Translations under genes and position numbers: made by a program
In this document: positions 33,061 to 42,300 of the stretch, in pieces
Numbering within the stretch: the stretch's first letter is position 1
Layout: each line of letters begins with the position of its first letter
Notes under the pieces: generated by a model
Told to the model about the DNA's origin: nothing
The model's database searches: none
Seen by the model: the letters and a program-made list of their open reading frames with translations, nothing else
NCBI GenBank assembly: GCA_046351215.1
Contig: JAXLYX010000006.1
Location: 434,001-498,000, forward strand
DNA: 64,000 nt
Direction: 5' to 3'
DNA from: JAXLYX01 sp046351215
GTDB taxonomy: Bacteria; Myxococcota_A; Polyangia; Polyangiales; Houyiibacteriaceae

Positions 33061-33438
33061 ACGGCACGGTGGCGAAGGTAGTTGGCGGGACTTTGCACTC
33101 GACAGTCAACCGCGGTCGTTCGTTGGTCGGTCGTTCGACTGGTTCGTTCGCGCGATCCGAAGGTCGAACCGATGTGGTTTTGGCCACTACGGGGATTTGT
33201 CGATGCTTCGTCCGCCGACCTGAGTGGAGATCCACCCGCGCGAGAATCGTCTCCTGATGAATGACCACGCGTAGGGACGGGTACCGGCGCGGAAGTCCTG
33301 GAGATGGAATCGATCGCTGGCGATCACGCTCGTGTCCGGACGGAGACTCGGAGGGCCTCTGGTCTTCTCCGATCGAACGGCAGGGTGCTGGTCGCGCTTG
33401 AGGCGTCCCTGTCGCAGTGAACCAATAGGAGCAAGATC
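33061..33438. other. 378-bp intergenic stretch with GTTCG/GGTCG repeats
   Basis: No convincing gene. Around 33105-33160 it has repeated GTCGTTCG/GGTCGGTCGTTCG units, compatible with a multi-site operator for the TetR protein upstream. A ribosome site GGAGCA at 33427 precedes the thioesterase gene. Base composition is lower in GC than the backbone. Confidence 0.5.
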
Positions 33439-33966
33439 ATGTCCTTCCTCGATGACGCAGCGTGGCTAGAACAAGACGAAGCTGGATGGACCCCAGTGAC
33501 ACTGCCCGCTTCGATGACCAGCGAAAGTTTCGTCTCCGGCGATACATCGGGCCGGCGCCTCCGCGTTCGCTACTTTCAGGACGACGCCGATCGAACTCTG
33601 CGGGCCAAGGCGCTCTTCGGTCCGGGCACGCAAGGCCCGCCGGGGCACGCGCATGGAGGAAGCATGGCGGCGCTGCTCGACGAGGCCCTGGGAGGCGTGG
33701 CGTGGATGCATGGACATCATGCGCTCGCGGCGGAGCTCAACACTCGATTCCGCGCGATGCTGCCCATCGGTGAACGTTGCGTCGTTGCCTCGCGAATTCG
33801 ATCCGTGGACGGTCGGAAGGTGCGCGTCGAGGGAACGCTCAGGGGACTCGGGGGACGCATCTTCGCCGAGGGCGAGGCCCTGTTCCTCACGATCGACCTG
33901 GCGAAGCTCGGCGTTCCGGCCGACGAGGTGTCCAACATGTTCGCTAGGCGCATCGGGAGGGCCTGA
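33439..33966 (+). CDS. Hotdog-fold acyl-CoA thioesterase (PaaI-like)
   Basis: The 175 residues form one 4HBT hotdog domain: PPGHAHGGSMAALLDEALGG is the PaaI-type active-site helix (Asp as catalytic acid), followed by LNTRFRAMLPIGERCVVASR and a beta strand EGTLRGLGGRIFAEGEALFL. Substrates of the family are acyl-CoAs. The stop overlaps the next gene's ATG (TGATG). Confidence 0.82.
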   Translation: MSFLDDAAWLEQDEAGWTPVTLPASMTSESFVSGDTSGRRLRVRYFQDDADRTLRAKALFGPGTQGPPGHAHGGSMAALLDEALGGVAWMHGHHALAAELNTRFRAMLPIGERCVVASRIRSVDGRKVRVEGTLRGLGGRIFAEGEALFLTIDLAKLGVPADEVSNMFARRIGRA

Positions 33967-34634
33967 TGGACCGCACGCCAAGCCTCGATAGGTCGCTCGA
34001 TCCATCGCGTTGTCTCGACGCAACTTCGTTTATCGATTGCCACTCTCGTGCAATCCGAGAGCGCAGCGAGCGCATCGTGGGTGACGCGGATGCCCGTGGT
34101 CGTGCCATCCGCCTATTCCAGTACGTGCGCGATGAAGTCTCCTACGAATTTCGCGCGAAGCTCGGGCGTCACGAGTACGAGGCGAGCCGAGTCCTGGTCG
34201 AAGGGAAAGGCTTTTGCGTACAGAAGGCCGTGCTCCTGTGCGCGCTGCTGCGTGCCGCAGACGTCCCGGCCGCGATCGTTCTGTGCGACATGCGAGATCA
34301 CTCTCTCCCAAAGCGTATCGTCGAGGCGATGCGCACGGACACACTGTTCCATCACGGCCTCAACGCGATCTTCGTCGACGGTCGATGGCTCCTGGCGGAT
34401 GCCAGTTTGTCTCCGGATGTCGTCACGCGAAAGCGCTATCGACGAACCGAGTTCACGGCGGATGGCGACGCGATCTTTCCGTCGACGACTCTCGACGACC
34501 GCCCGCACGCCGAGATCCTTCGGTACCACGGCATGTACGCGGACCTTCCGTTCGAGCAGACGACGGCCGCATTCCTCCGGGCCTACGGGGACGCTGACCT
34601 CGTGACGTTGGGGGAGATGGGATTTCGGTTCTGA
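33966..34634 (+). CDS. Transglutaminase-like cysteine protein
   Basis: The 222 residues show a papain-like/transglutaminase triad: C84 (GKGFCVQKAVLLCALLR), H130 (HHGLNAIFV) and D145 (LLADASL). There is no signal peptide, so it acts in the cytoplasm. In this setting it may hydrolyse or transfer an amide or thioester on the lipid-pathway substrates of its neighbours, but this is speculation. It is translationally coupled to the thioesterase gene. IS-A begins 35 bp downstream and its transposase frame reaches into this gene on the other strand. Confidence 0.75.
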   Translation: MDRTPSLDRSLDPSRCLDATSFIDCHSRAIRERSERIVGDADARGRAIRLFQYVRDEVSYEFRAKLGRHEYEASRVLVEGKGFCVQKAVLLCALLRAADVPAAIVLCDMRDHSLPKRIVEAMRTDTLFHHGLNAIFVDGRWLLADASLSPDVVTRKRYRRTEFTADGDAIFPSTTLDDRPHAEILRYHGMYADLPFEQTTAAFLRAYGDADLVTLGEMGFRF

Positions 34635-36046
34635 AGCGAGGGTTCACGTGCTGCCGCACGGTAACCGTCCCGGAACGTGTCAACGCGTTTGAGACAGTCG
34701 ATGCGTGAAATCCATGAAGGTGGTGCCACGTCCAGAGCGGCCGGCCGGCGTGGCGGCGAATGGGCGAGGATGCGACCTCTGGATGCGCTCCCGCTGGTCG
34801 CGTCGAGTGTCGCGGACGGATCACGCCGTGTGCTCAGGTGGTCTGCGCTCCTGCTGGTCGCGACGGATGCCGGAGGCTGAGCGTGGGGGTGGAGTTGGAC
34901 GGGCGACGTCGGGACGCTCCCGTTGGTCGCGGAGCTGGTCGCGGACGGATTCGGACGTTGGGTTGCGTCGTCCGCGCTCCCGTTGGTCGCGGCCATCGGC
35001 AGGGCCACCTCGTTCACGCCTGGTGGCGTCGAGGGAACGGGCTCGACGAGCGGCAGGTTGATGTGCACGCGCTGGGCTGGACGGGCGACGAGGGGACGCC
35101 CTCGGACGAAGCGCTCCGGATGCGCGGCGTACTGGGCGTCGAGCGCCTGCTGCCGTACTGCCGCGACGGCCTCGACGCGCCCGTGGAAGACGTCTGCGGG
35201 CGTGAAGAGGGCCAGGCCCTCGTGATGGTGGTGCTCGCAGTACAAGTCGAAGTACTCGGCGAAGTACGCGCGGGCGTGCTCCGCCGACCCGAACTTGCCG
35301 GGGTACTGTGGCTGGTACTTTGCGGTCTTGAAGGAGCTCTCGATGAAAGGGTTGTCGTTGCTCACGCGAGGCCTGCTGAAGCTGTATTCGACGCCGAGCA
35401 TCGTGAGCAACTGTGTGGTCGTACCGGCCTTCATCGGCGAGCCGCGGTCGCTGTGCACGGTGAGCGTGCCTGGCTCGATGCCGTGACGACGGATCGTCTC
35501 TCCGAGCAGGTGACCGGCGAGCTCCGCGTTCTCGGCCTCGGCGACCATCCACCCGACGACCATGCGGCTGAACAGGTCGAGGATGACGAAGACGTAGAAG
35601 AACACGCCGGTTGCGAAGCTCGGCACCTTGGTGATGTCCCACGCCCACACCTCGTTCGGCGCGAACGCCTCGAGCTGCGGCACCGCGTGCCGCTTGTGCT
35701 CGTGCCCACGGCGCCGGTCGGTCGCTTCGCCGAGGGACGCGAGCACGCGGTACATCGTGCGCACCGACGCGAGGTAGATGCCCATCGACAGCAGGCAGGC
35801 GAACACCTCGCGCGGCGTTTGATCGACGAACTCCGGGCTGTGCAGAGCGTTGACGATGCGCTGACGATCCGTCTCGTCGAGCGCTCTCGGAGACCGACGC
35901 TTCGGACTCGTCTCCGTGACGGACGATTCCGCGCGCACAGTCGCGCTCGGGTGGCGCTTGCGATGCGCGGTCGCGCGGCTGATGCCGAGCGCCTCGCATG
36001 CCCGCGTCATCGGTGCCGCGACCGTCCCGGCGATAAGCGCGGCCAT
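34583..36046 (-). CDS. IS-A transposase orfB (DDE, rve core)
   Basis: Integrase-core transposase, 487 residues. DDE residues: D in WAWDITKVP, D in HSDRGSPM, E in NDNPFIESSFKT. N-terminal helix-turn-helix ACEALGISRATAHR. After residue about 350 comes a low-complexity tail with ATNGSA-type repeats of about 20 residues. The stop codon lies 86 bp outside the IS end, in the neighbouring gene's antisense strand, so the tail is unlike that of IS-B orfB, which stops inside its element. ATG at 36046 overlaps the orfA stop by one base. Confidence 0.85.
   Translation of the reverse strand: MAALIAGTVAAPMTRACEALGISRATAHRKRHPSATVRAESSVTETSPKRRSPRALDETDRQRIVNALHSPEFVDQTPREVFACLLSMGIYLASVRTMYRVLASLGEATDRRRGHEHKRHAVPQLEAFAPNEVWAWDITKVPSFATGVFFYVFVILDLFSRMVVGWMVAEAENAELAGHLLGETIRRHGIEPGTLTVHSDRGSPMKAGTTTQLLTMLGVEYSFSRPRVSNDNPFIESSFKTAKYQPQYPGKFGSAEHARAYFAEYFDLYCEHHHHEGLALFTPADVFHGRVEAVAAVRQQALDAQYAAHPERFVRGRPLVARPAQRVHINLPLVEPVPSTPPGVNEVALPMAATNGSADDATQRPNPSATSSATNGSVPTSPVQLHPHAQPPASVATSRSADHLSTRRDPSATLDATSGSASRGRILAHSPPRRPAALDVAPPSWISRIDCLKRVDTFRDGYRAAAREPSLQNRNPISPNVTRSASP
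34785..34995. repeat. 60-bp-period degenerate tandem repeat within IS-A orfB
   Basis: The core CGCTCCCGTTGGTCGCG or variants recurs at about 34785, 34845, 34914 and 34974, each followed by a GGACGGAT-type motif. On the minus strand it encodes the ATNGSA-type 20-residue repeats of the transposase tail. Confidence 0.6.
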
Positions 36047-36461
36047 CACGACTCCTCCGGGCTCGGCAGCGTGATGCCGAGCAGGTCCGAGACTTTTTTT
36101 TGGAGCTCGATGAGCGCCTGACGGATCGCGAGTTCCTTGTCCGCCGCGCGTAGTTGCTTCTCGAGTTCCTGAATGCGCCGGTCCTTGGCGTCGTACTTGG
36201 CCTTGCGGCCGCGCTTGACCTCTCCGAGACCCGCCTTGCCATGCACCCCGAGCGCCTTGCGCCAGGTCGACAGGTGCGAGCTGTAGATGCCTTCCCGACG
36301 CAGCAGCGCGCCGAGATCGCCGGGGCCACACTTGTCGGCCTCTCGAAGGATGCGCAGCTTCTCGGCCGCGGGGAAGACCCTGCGCTTCTTCGGCGGTGGC
36401 CTGACCTCCGCTGCGCTTCCCGCGCCTGACCTGACCTGCTTCGACTTCGCCGTGTCCCGTT
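36046..36461 (-). pseudogene. IS-A transposase orfA, 5' end lost
   Basis: The frame is intact from the nested IS boundary (36461) to its stop at 36046: a helix-turn-helix region RRVFPAAEKLRILREAD and YSSHLSTWRKALG, then a leucine-zipper-like coiled coil (RIQELEKQLRAADKELAI). The nested insertion has separated it from its start region, so it is probably not translated normally. IS-B orfA is an intact relative. Confidence 0.7.
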
Positions 36462-36520
36462 TGACCTTCCCCCCGCCTGGCGGACACCCCGGATAGCGCG
36501 ACAATGCGCGGGAGTGTTCG

Positions 36521-36832
36521 ATGAAGAAGAAGAGCAGCAAGCAGGGAAGGCGAGCCCGACGGTCGTTCACGCCTGAGTTCAAGGCGGACGCGGTGAGGCT
36601 CGTGCAGGGGGGCAAGAGCGTCCCGGAGGTCGCTCGGGACCTGGACCTGACGGAGACCGCGCTCCGCGAGTGGGTTCGCCGGGCGGAGGCGGACGCCGGC
36701 GAACGGCAGGACGTGCTGACCACCGAGGAGCGGCAAGAGCTCGCTCGTCTGCGCCGCGAGAACAAGCAGCTCCGCATGGAGCGCGAAATCCTAAAAGCAG
36801 CGGCCACCTTCTTCGCGAAGGAGAACGCATGA
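36521..36832 (+). CDS. IS3-family orfA (helix-turn-helix)
   Basis: 103 residues: transposase_8-type helix-turn-helix (RSFTPEFKADAVRLVQGGKS, VARDLDLTETALREWVRR) and a leucine-zipper-like segment. The ATG of orfB overlaps the stop in ATGA. The orfB frame is -1 relative to orfA, and CTAAAAG at 36791-36797 is a candidate slip site for the fused transposase, as in other IS3 elements. Confidence 0.85.
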   Translation: MKKKSSKQGRRARRSFTPEFKADAVRLVQGGKSVPEVARDLDLTETALREWVRRAEADAGERQDVLTTEERQELARLRRENKQLRMEREILKAAATFFAKENA

Positions 36833-37704
36833 AGTACGCGTTCATCCAGGAGAAGCGGGTGGCCTATCCCGTCGCCGTGCTGTGCCACGTCCTCGGCGTC
36901 TCGAGGAGCGGCTTCTACGCCTGGGTCGAGGAGCCCGTCACGGAGCGAGAGCGCCGGGACGCGGAGCTGCGCGCGAAGGCCCGTGCCGTGTTCAAGGAGC
37001 ATCGGGGCCGGTACGGCAGCCCTCGAGTCCACTCGGAACTCAGGGCGCGCGGCGTCAAGGTCGGAGAGAAGAAGGTCGCCCGGCTCATGCACGAAGAGGG
37101 CCTCGTGGCGCGACGCAAGAAGCGGTTCCGCGCGACGACGGACTCCCGACACGACGACCCCATCGCGCCGAACCTCCTGGAGCGGGACTTCGTTGCCGAT
37201 GCAAAGAACGAGGTCTGGGTCACCGACGTCACGAGCGTCTGGACGCAGCGCGGGTGGCTCTTCCTCGCCGTGCTCATCGACCTCTTCTCGCGCCGCGTCG
37301 TCGGATGGGCGACCAGCGCGAACAACGACCGCTTCCTCGCCCTGGACGCCCTCCGAGACGCCGTACGAAAGCGACGTCCGCCAGGCGGTCTCATCCACCA
37401 CTCGGACCGCGGAAGCCCCTACGCCAGCGACGATTACCGCGCCGAGCTCGGTCGGCACGGGATGCGCGCGAGCATGAGCCGCAAGGGCGACTGCTGGGAC
37501 AACGCCGTCGCCGAGAGCTTCTTCGGCACGATCAAGACCGAGCTCATCGGCGACCTCATCTACGACGACCACGAGGTTGCCACGCTCGCCATCGGGCACT
37601 ACATCGACGGCTACTACAACCCGAGGCGACGCCACTCGTACCTCGGCTACGTGAGCCCCATCGAGTTCGAGCTCAAGAGCCACCCGTCGTCGGTGGCCGC
37701 ATAG
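36829..37704 (+). CDS. IS3-family orfB transposase
   Basis: 291 residues with HTH_21-type N-terminus (YPVAVLCHVLGVSRSGFYAW) and rve core: D in WVTDVTSVW, D in HHSDRGSPY, E in DNAVAESFFGTIKTE. All catalytic positions are present, so the element may be mobile. It starts at ATG 36829 or as a -1 frameshift product from orfA. Confidence 0.9.
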   Translation: MKYAFIQEKRVAYPVAVLCHVLGVSRSGFYAWVEEPVTERERRDAELRAKARAVFKEHRGRYGSPRVHSELRARGVKVGEKKVARLMHEEGLVARRKKRFRATTDSRHDDPIAPNLLERDFVADAKNEVWVTDVTSVWTQRGWLFLAVLIDLFSRRVVGWATSANNDRFLALDALRDAVRKRRPPGGLIHHSDRGSPYASDDYRAELGRHGMRASMSRKGDCWDNAVAESFFGTIKTELIGDLIYDDHEVATLAIGHYIDGYYNPRRRHSYLGYVSPIEFELKSHPSSVAA

Positions 37705-37849
37705 TCAGACTGTCCGTTCGGCGGGGGGAAGTTCAGTTCCTGTCTCGCCCGTGCTTCACTATTTACCAGGGGGAGACTGTCTCAGGTCACGTTGGCACGT
37801 AGGGTCCGGCGCACGACGTCCTTGCGCCCTGACTCGTCCCTCATTCTTC

Positions 37850-37984
37850 CGTAACTCCTCGCCCACCCCCGTCGTGACGTCGTGAACCACCCCCGGAGAC
37901 GCTCGTAGTTTTCGGGAGGTTCCGATGGATCGACGAGTGGAGGCATTTCGGCGCGAGGCGGCTCGCATCGCGAGCCGCGGCACG
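37850..37984 (+). mobile_element. IS66-type 5' fragment with the first codons of tnpA
   Basis: The first 120 bp (37850-37969) are identical to the reverse complement of 44659-44778, a longer IS66 copy. It contains the tnpA start MDRRVEAFRREAARI at 37925. At about 37985 the homology stops where GTACTCTGTTCCC begins. The tnpA frame continues without stop into the adaptor gene downstream. Confidence 0.75.
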
Positions 37985-38071
37985 GTACTCTGTTCCCTGC
38001 TCCGCACGACGATAGCATCGCCTGTCAAATGGGGATTCTGGACGTCCATCTCACGAATCCAGGTTCATTTA

Positions 38072-39295
38072 ATGAGAAAACACTCACGAGTCTGCCGGTC
38101 GATCATGGTGGCATCGCTTGTGTTGGTCGGCGGCGTATCGTGCTCCACGGAGAGACAAGCCGACCCGAACACGGCCCGAAGCGTGCAGACGGTTCGGGTA
38201 GAGGTGGAGCGGGCAGGCTCAGTCACGGTGCCCAATGTTCTTGAGCTCGATGGCACACTCCGGGCGAGACGCAGCGCCCGCGTGTCTCCACTGGTCTCGG
38301 GCCACGTCTCTCGCGTGCTGGTCGAACGCGGCGACGTCGTCGAAGAGGGTCAGACGCTCATCGAGCTCCGCGCAACGGACTACCGTCTCGAAGCCCAGGC
38401 GGCCTCGGCGCGCGCCACGGCCCAGCTAGAACAACTGGGCGTCGCGCCCGGCGCGACCTCGACCGTGGATCCGGACCAGGTTCCGGCCGTCGCAGCGGCG
38501 AAGGCCGACTGGGAGGCGCTCCGGGATCAGCGCGACCGCAGCGAGCGACTGCACGCGACTGGCGCTCTCTCCGAGCAGCAACTGACCCAGAGCCGTTCCG
38601 CCGAGGCCGCAGCGCATGCCCGGTACCTCGCGGCCCGTCATGGCGTCGCGGCTTCGCTGGCAAGCTACGCCGCCCTGACGGCCGATGCGGCACGCTCGCG
38701 CGACAATGCGACAAACTCGCGCATTCGAGCGCCGTTCGATGGGTCGATCGTGCAGCGCATGGCCGACGTGGGCGAGTTCGTCAGCCCGCAGGCTCCGGTG
38801 GTCGAGCTCGTGGATGCGTCCGAGCTCCGCCTCGAGCTTCAGGTTCCGGAGCGGTACTCGACGCAGATCCACGAGGGTCAGCCGGTCGAGGTGATCATCA
38901 GCGGCACTGAGACGCCGATCGCGGGCACCGTGCGATTCGTGTCGGCGGCGATCGACGAGCGACGCCGTACTCTGACTGTCGAAGCCATCGTTCCGAACAC
39001 TGACGGCAGCTTGCGCGCGGGTCATTTCGCTCATGCGCGCATCGCGCTGGGCGGCAATCGTGAGCTCGTTCGGGTACCCGCTTCCGCCGTGAGCGAGCGC
39101 GCCGGCGTTGCGCGTCTCTTCGTCATCGAGGACGGGGTGGCCCAGGCACGCATCGTGAATACGATCCGCCGCGAAGGCGAGGTGGCGCTCGTCTCCGGAG
39201 AGATTCGTCCGGGCGAGTCGGTGGTTCGACAGCCACCACGGGCGCTCACCGACGGCGTTCGTGTCGACGCTATCACTCCCGCGGCGGAGCGCTGA
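38072..39295 (+). CDS. RND efflux membrane-fusion lipoprotein
   Basis: Periplasmic adaptor of an RND pump, 407 residues. Signal peptide with a lipobox ending GGVSC (C24), lipoyl/hairpin region (about 65-180), barrel domain RLELQVPERYSTQIHEGQPV, and a membrane-proximal domain. ATG at 38072 was chosen because lipoproteins start so; the frame is open upstream and joins the IS66 tnpA start at 37925, which could yield a fused, unexported form. The pump gene starts 11 bp downstream. Confidence 0.88.
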   Translation: MRKHSRVCRSIMVASLVLVGGVSCSTERQADPNTARSVQTVRVEVERAGSVTVPNVLELDGTLRARRSARVSPLVSGHVSRVLVERGDVVEEGQTLIELRATDYRLEAQAASARATAQLEQLGVAPGATSTVDPDQVPAVAAAKADWEALRDQRDRSERLHATGALSEQQLTQSRSAEAAAHARYLAARHGVAASLASYAALTADAARSRDNATNSRIRAPFDGSIVQRMADVGEFVSPQAPVVELVDASELRLELQVPERYSTQIHEGQPVEVIISGTETPIAGTVRFVSAAIDERRRTLTVEAIVPNTDGSLRAGHFAHARIALGGNRELVRVPASAVSERAGVARLFVIEDGVAQARIVNTIRREGEVALVSGEIRPGESVVRQPPRALTDGVRVDAITPAAER

Positions 39296-39305
39296 GAGGT
39301 TCGCC

Positions 39306-42300
39306 ATGCAATGGCTCGCCCGGATCTCGATCGATCGCCCAGTCTTCACCTGGGTACTCTCGCTTGCGCTCGTGGTGCTCGGCATAGCGAGCATCGGTAG
39401 CCTCGCGGTTGACCGCTTCCCGAACATCGACGTCCCGATCGTTACCGTCGTCGTCCCCTACCCTGGAGCGTCGCCGGAGCAGGTCGAGAGCGAGGTATCC
39501 GAGGTCCTGGAGGAGGCGGTCAACAGCATCTCTGGCATCGCGGAGCTGCGTTCGACGTCGTACGAAGGCCTCTCGGTTGTCTATGTGCAGTTCGACCTTG
39601 AGAAGGACCCGGACGTGGCCGCCCAAGAGATCCGCGATCGGATCGACCGAGTCCTGGGCCAGCTTCCGGCGGGGCTCGACCCGCCACGTGTCGAGAAGAT
39701 CGACCCCGATGCCGCGCCGCTCTACTTCATCGCCGTGCGCGGCCCGGGCACGGCTCAGGAGCTCACACAGTTCGCAGACAATGAGGTGAAGGCGCGCCTC
39801 GAGGGTAAGAACGGAGTGGGCAGTGTCCAACTCCTCGGGGGCCGCCAGCGACAGATCCGAGTCGAGGTGGATCCGGCTCGCCTCCACGCGCAGGGCGTCG
39901 TGATCAACGAGGTGGCCGCCGCGATTGCACGCGAGAACCTCGAACTCCCCGGCGGCACGCTCTCGCAGGGGACGCGCACCTTCCAGGTGCGCGTCCCCGG
40001 ACGCGTCCAGGACGCCGACGGATTCGCGTCGATCCCCATCGCATCGCACAACGGACATGTCGTACGCGTCGGGGACGTTGCCACCGTCGCCGACGCCGCG
40101 GAAGAGGCAGAGTCGCTGGCGAGCCTCGACGGAGAACCCGTCATCTTGCTCACGGTGATGCGCCAGTCGGGCACAAACGCGATCTCCGTCGCCGACGACC
40201 TCGAGAGCGAACTCGCGATCATTCGCTCGGGGCTGCCCGCAGGTTACCGACTGGATGTCGTCCGCGATGAGAGCAGCTTCGTTCGCACATCGGTCGACTC
40301 CGTGAAGGAGCACCTCGTGCTCGGGGCGCTCTGCGCGATCGGCGTCGTGCTGATCTTCTTGCGCAACTTGCGCTCTACGGTGATCACGGCACTCGCCATC
40401 CCGGTGTCGATCGTCGGAACATTCGCCGTGCTCGCTGCGCTCGACCTCACGCTGAACATGATAACGCTTCTCGCGCTCACGCTCGCGGTCGGAATCGTCA
40501 TCGACGATGCGATCGTCGTGATCGAAAATGTGGTCCGCTTTCTCCACGAACGCGACCTCGACCCGAGGCGTGCGACCATCGATGCTACGAAGGACATCGG
40601 GCTTGCTGTTCTGGCGACGACGCTCTCGCTCGTCGCAGTCTTTCTACCGGTGGCATTCATGGGCGGCATCATGGGGCGATTCCTAGCCTCCTTCGGCGTC
40701 ACGATGTCGGTCGCTGTGTTGATCTCGCTGTTCGTCGCATTCACGCTGACACCGATGCTCAGCGCTCGCTGGCTGAAGAAGGATCCGGCACACACGGTTC
40801 GACCGGAGCCTCATCCCATGACCGACGCGATGAGGGCCGCAGGCGAGCAAGCTCGTTACCGAGCATGGAGAAAGGACGAGACCGGCATCCACCTCGACGA
40901 CGGACCGCTCGAACGCTGGTACGGCAAGCTCCTGGCTTTCTGCATGGAACGCAGGTGGATCGTGGGCTTCGCCATCGTGCTCTCGCTCGCGAGTGTCCGT
41001 CTCATCGCGCCAAACCTCGCGACGGGCTTCCTGCCGGAAGACGACGAGGGCCGGTTCGAAATCACTATAGAGGCACCCCAGGGAACCTCGCTTGCCCGTA
41101 CCGAGCTCATCACGGAGCGGTTCGCACGGGAACTGCGGGCGCTTCCCGGAGTCGCGCACACGGTCGTTCAGGTTGGCGCCGCCGAGAGCGGCTTCACCGG
41201 CCGCGGCGCCCACGAGGCGCTCATGTACGTCTCGCTCGTGCCGGAGGATCAGCGCGACGCCAGTCAGGTCGACGTAATGGAGACCATTCGCACCCGAATC
41301 GTGCCTCGCTTCGTCGAGCAGTACGGACTGGGGCTGACGATCTCTAAGATCTCCCCAATGGGGGGCTCGGGGGCGATGGCCGCGCCGATCCAGTACATCC
41401 TACGTGGCCCGAATCTCGCGAAGCTCGAAGAGTATTCCTCGGCCATGGCGGCCGCGCTGCGCGCGCATCCGGGCGTTTCGCAGGCCGACACGACCTTCCG
41501 CGAAGGACGCCCTGAACTCCGCGTCGAGCTCGACCGAGCACGTGCGGCCGAACTCGGCGTGTCGGTGGCGAGTGTCGCCGAGGCGTTGCGTATCCTCGTC
41601 GGCGGAGTCGACGTCAGTGAACTTGAGGTCGGAGGTGATCGTTTCGACGTGAACGTTCGCGCCCGCGCCGAGGACCGTCGCTGGTCGGAAGACCTCAATC
41701 GTTACCAGGTCCGTGCGATGGACGGGACGCTCGTGCCACTCGCGCAGGTGGCCCGTGTGGAGGAATCGGTAGGACCGGCGGCCATCCAGCACACGGCCCG
41801 CGAACGAAGTGTCATGATCTACGCCACCATTCATCCAGGCGCGTCGACGGCAAGGCTGCTGGCCCTTCTCGACAGCAAGGCGGAGGCGCTTCACATGCCT
41901 CCGACATACAGCACCTTGTTGACGGGTCAGGCTCGGGAGTTCCGGAAGGCGGCAGTAGCCTTCCTCACGGCGATAGTGCTCTCCATCGTCTTCATGTACC
42001 TCGTCATCGCGGCGCAGTTCGAGAGCTGGCTCCATCCCGTGACCATCCTGTCGGCGCTGCCGCTCACGGTGCCGTTCGCGCTGCTGTCGCTCTTGATCTT
42101 CCGACAGTCGCTGAACGTATTCTCGGCCCTAGGCGTCCTCGTGCTCTTCGGCATCGTGAAGAAGAACGCGATCCTTCAGGTCGACCACATGCTGTCGTTA
42201 CGGCGGGAAGGGTTCTCGCGTCCGGATGCCGTCATGCTGGCAAACCGTGACCGACTGCGACCTATCTTGATGACGACCATCGCCTTTGTTGCAGGTATGG

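Larger units (their letters stand above)
36462..37735 (+). mobile_element. Nested IS3-type element, 1274 bp, apparently intact
   Basis: Ends TGACCTTCCCCCCGCC (36462-36477) and, reverse complement, TGAACTTCCCCCCGCC (37720-37735) form imperfect inverted repeats continuing to CGGACA. It is flanked by the 3-bp duplication GTT at 36459-36461 and 37736-37738. It holds orfA and orfB with complete DDE residues. Both transposase genes run in the opposite direction to IS-A. Confidence 0.88.
34669..37806 (-). mobile_element. IS-A: rve-type insertion sequence interrupted by a nested IS3-type element
   Basis: Ends are related inverted repeats: left CCCGGAACGTGTCAACG then TGAGACAGTC (34669-34699), and right, read on the other strand, ACGTGCCAACGTGACC then TGAGACAGTC (about 37775-37806). 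Without the nested 1274-bp element it would be about 1.86 kb, with orfA and orfB on the minus strand. It is related to IS-B. No clear target duplication was found. Confidence 0.75.
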
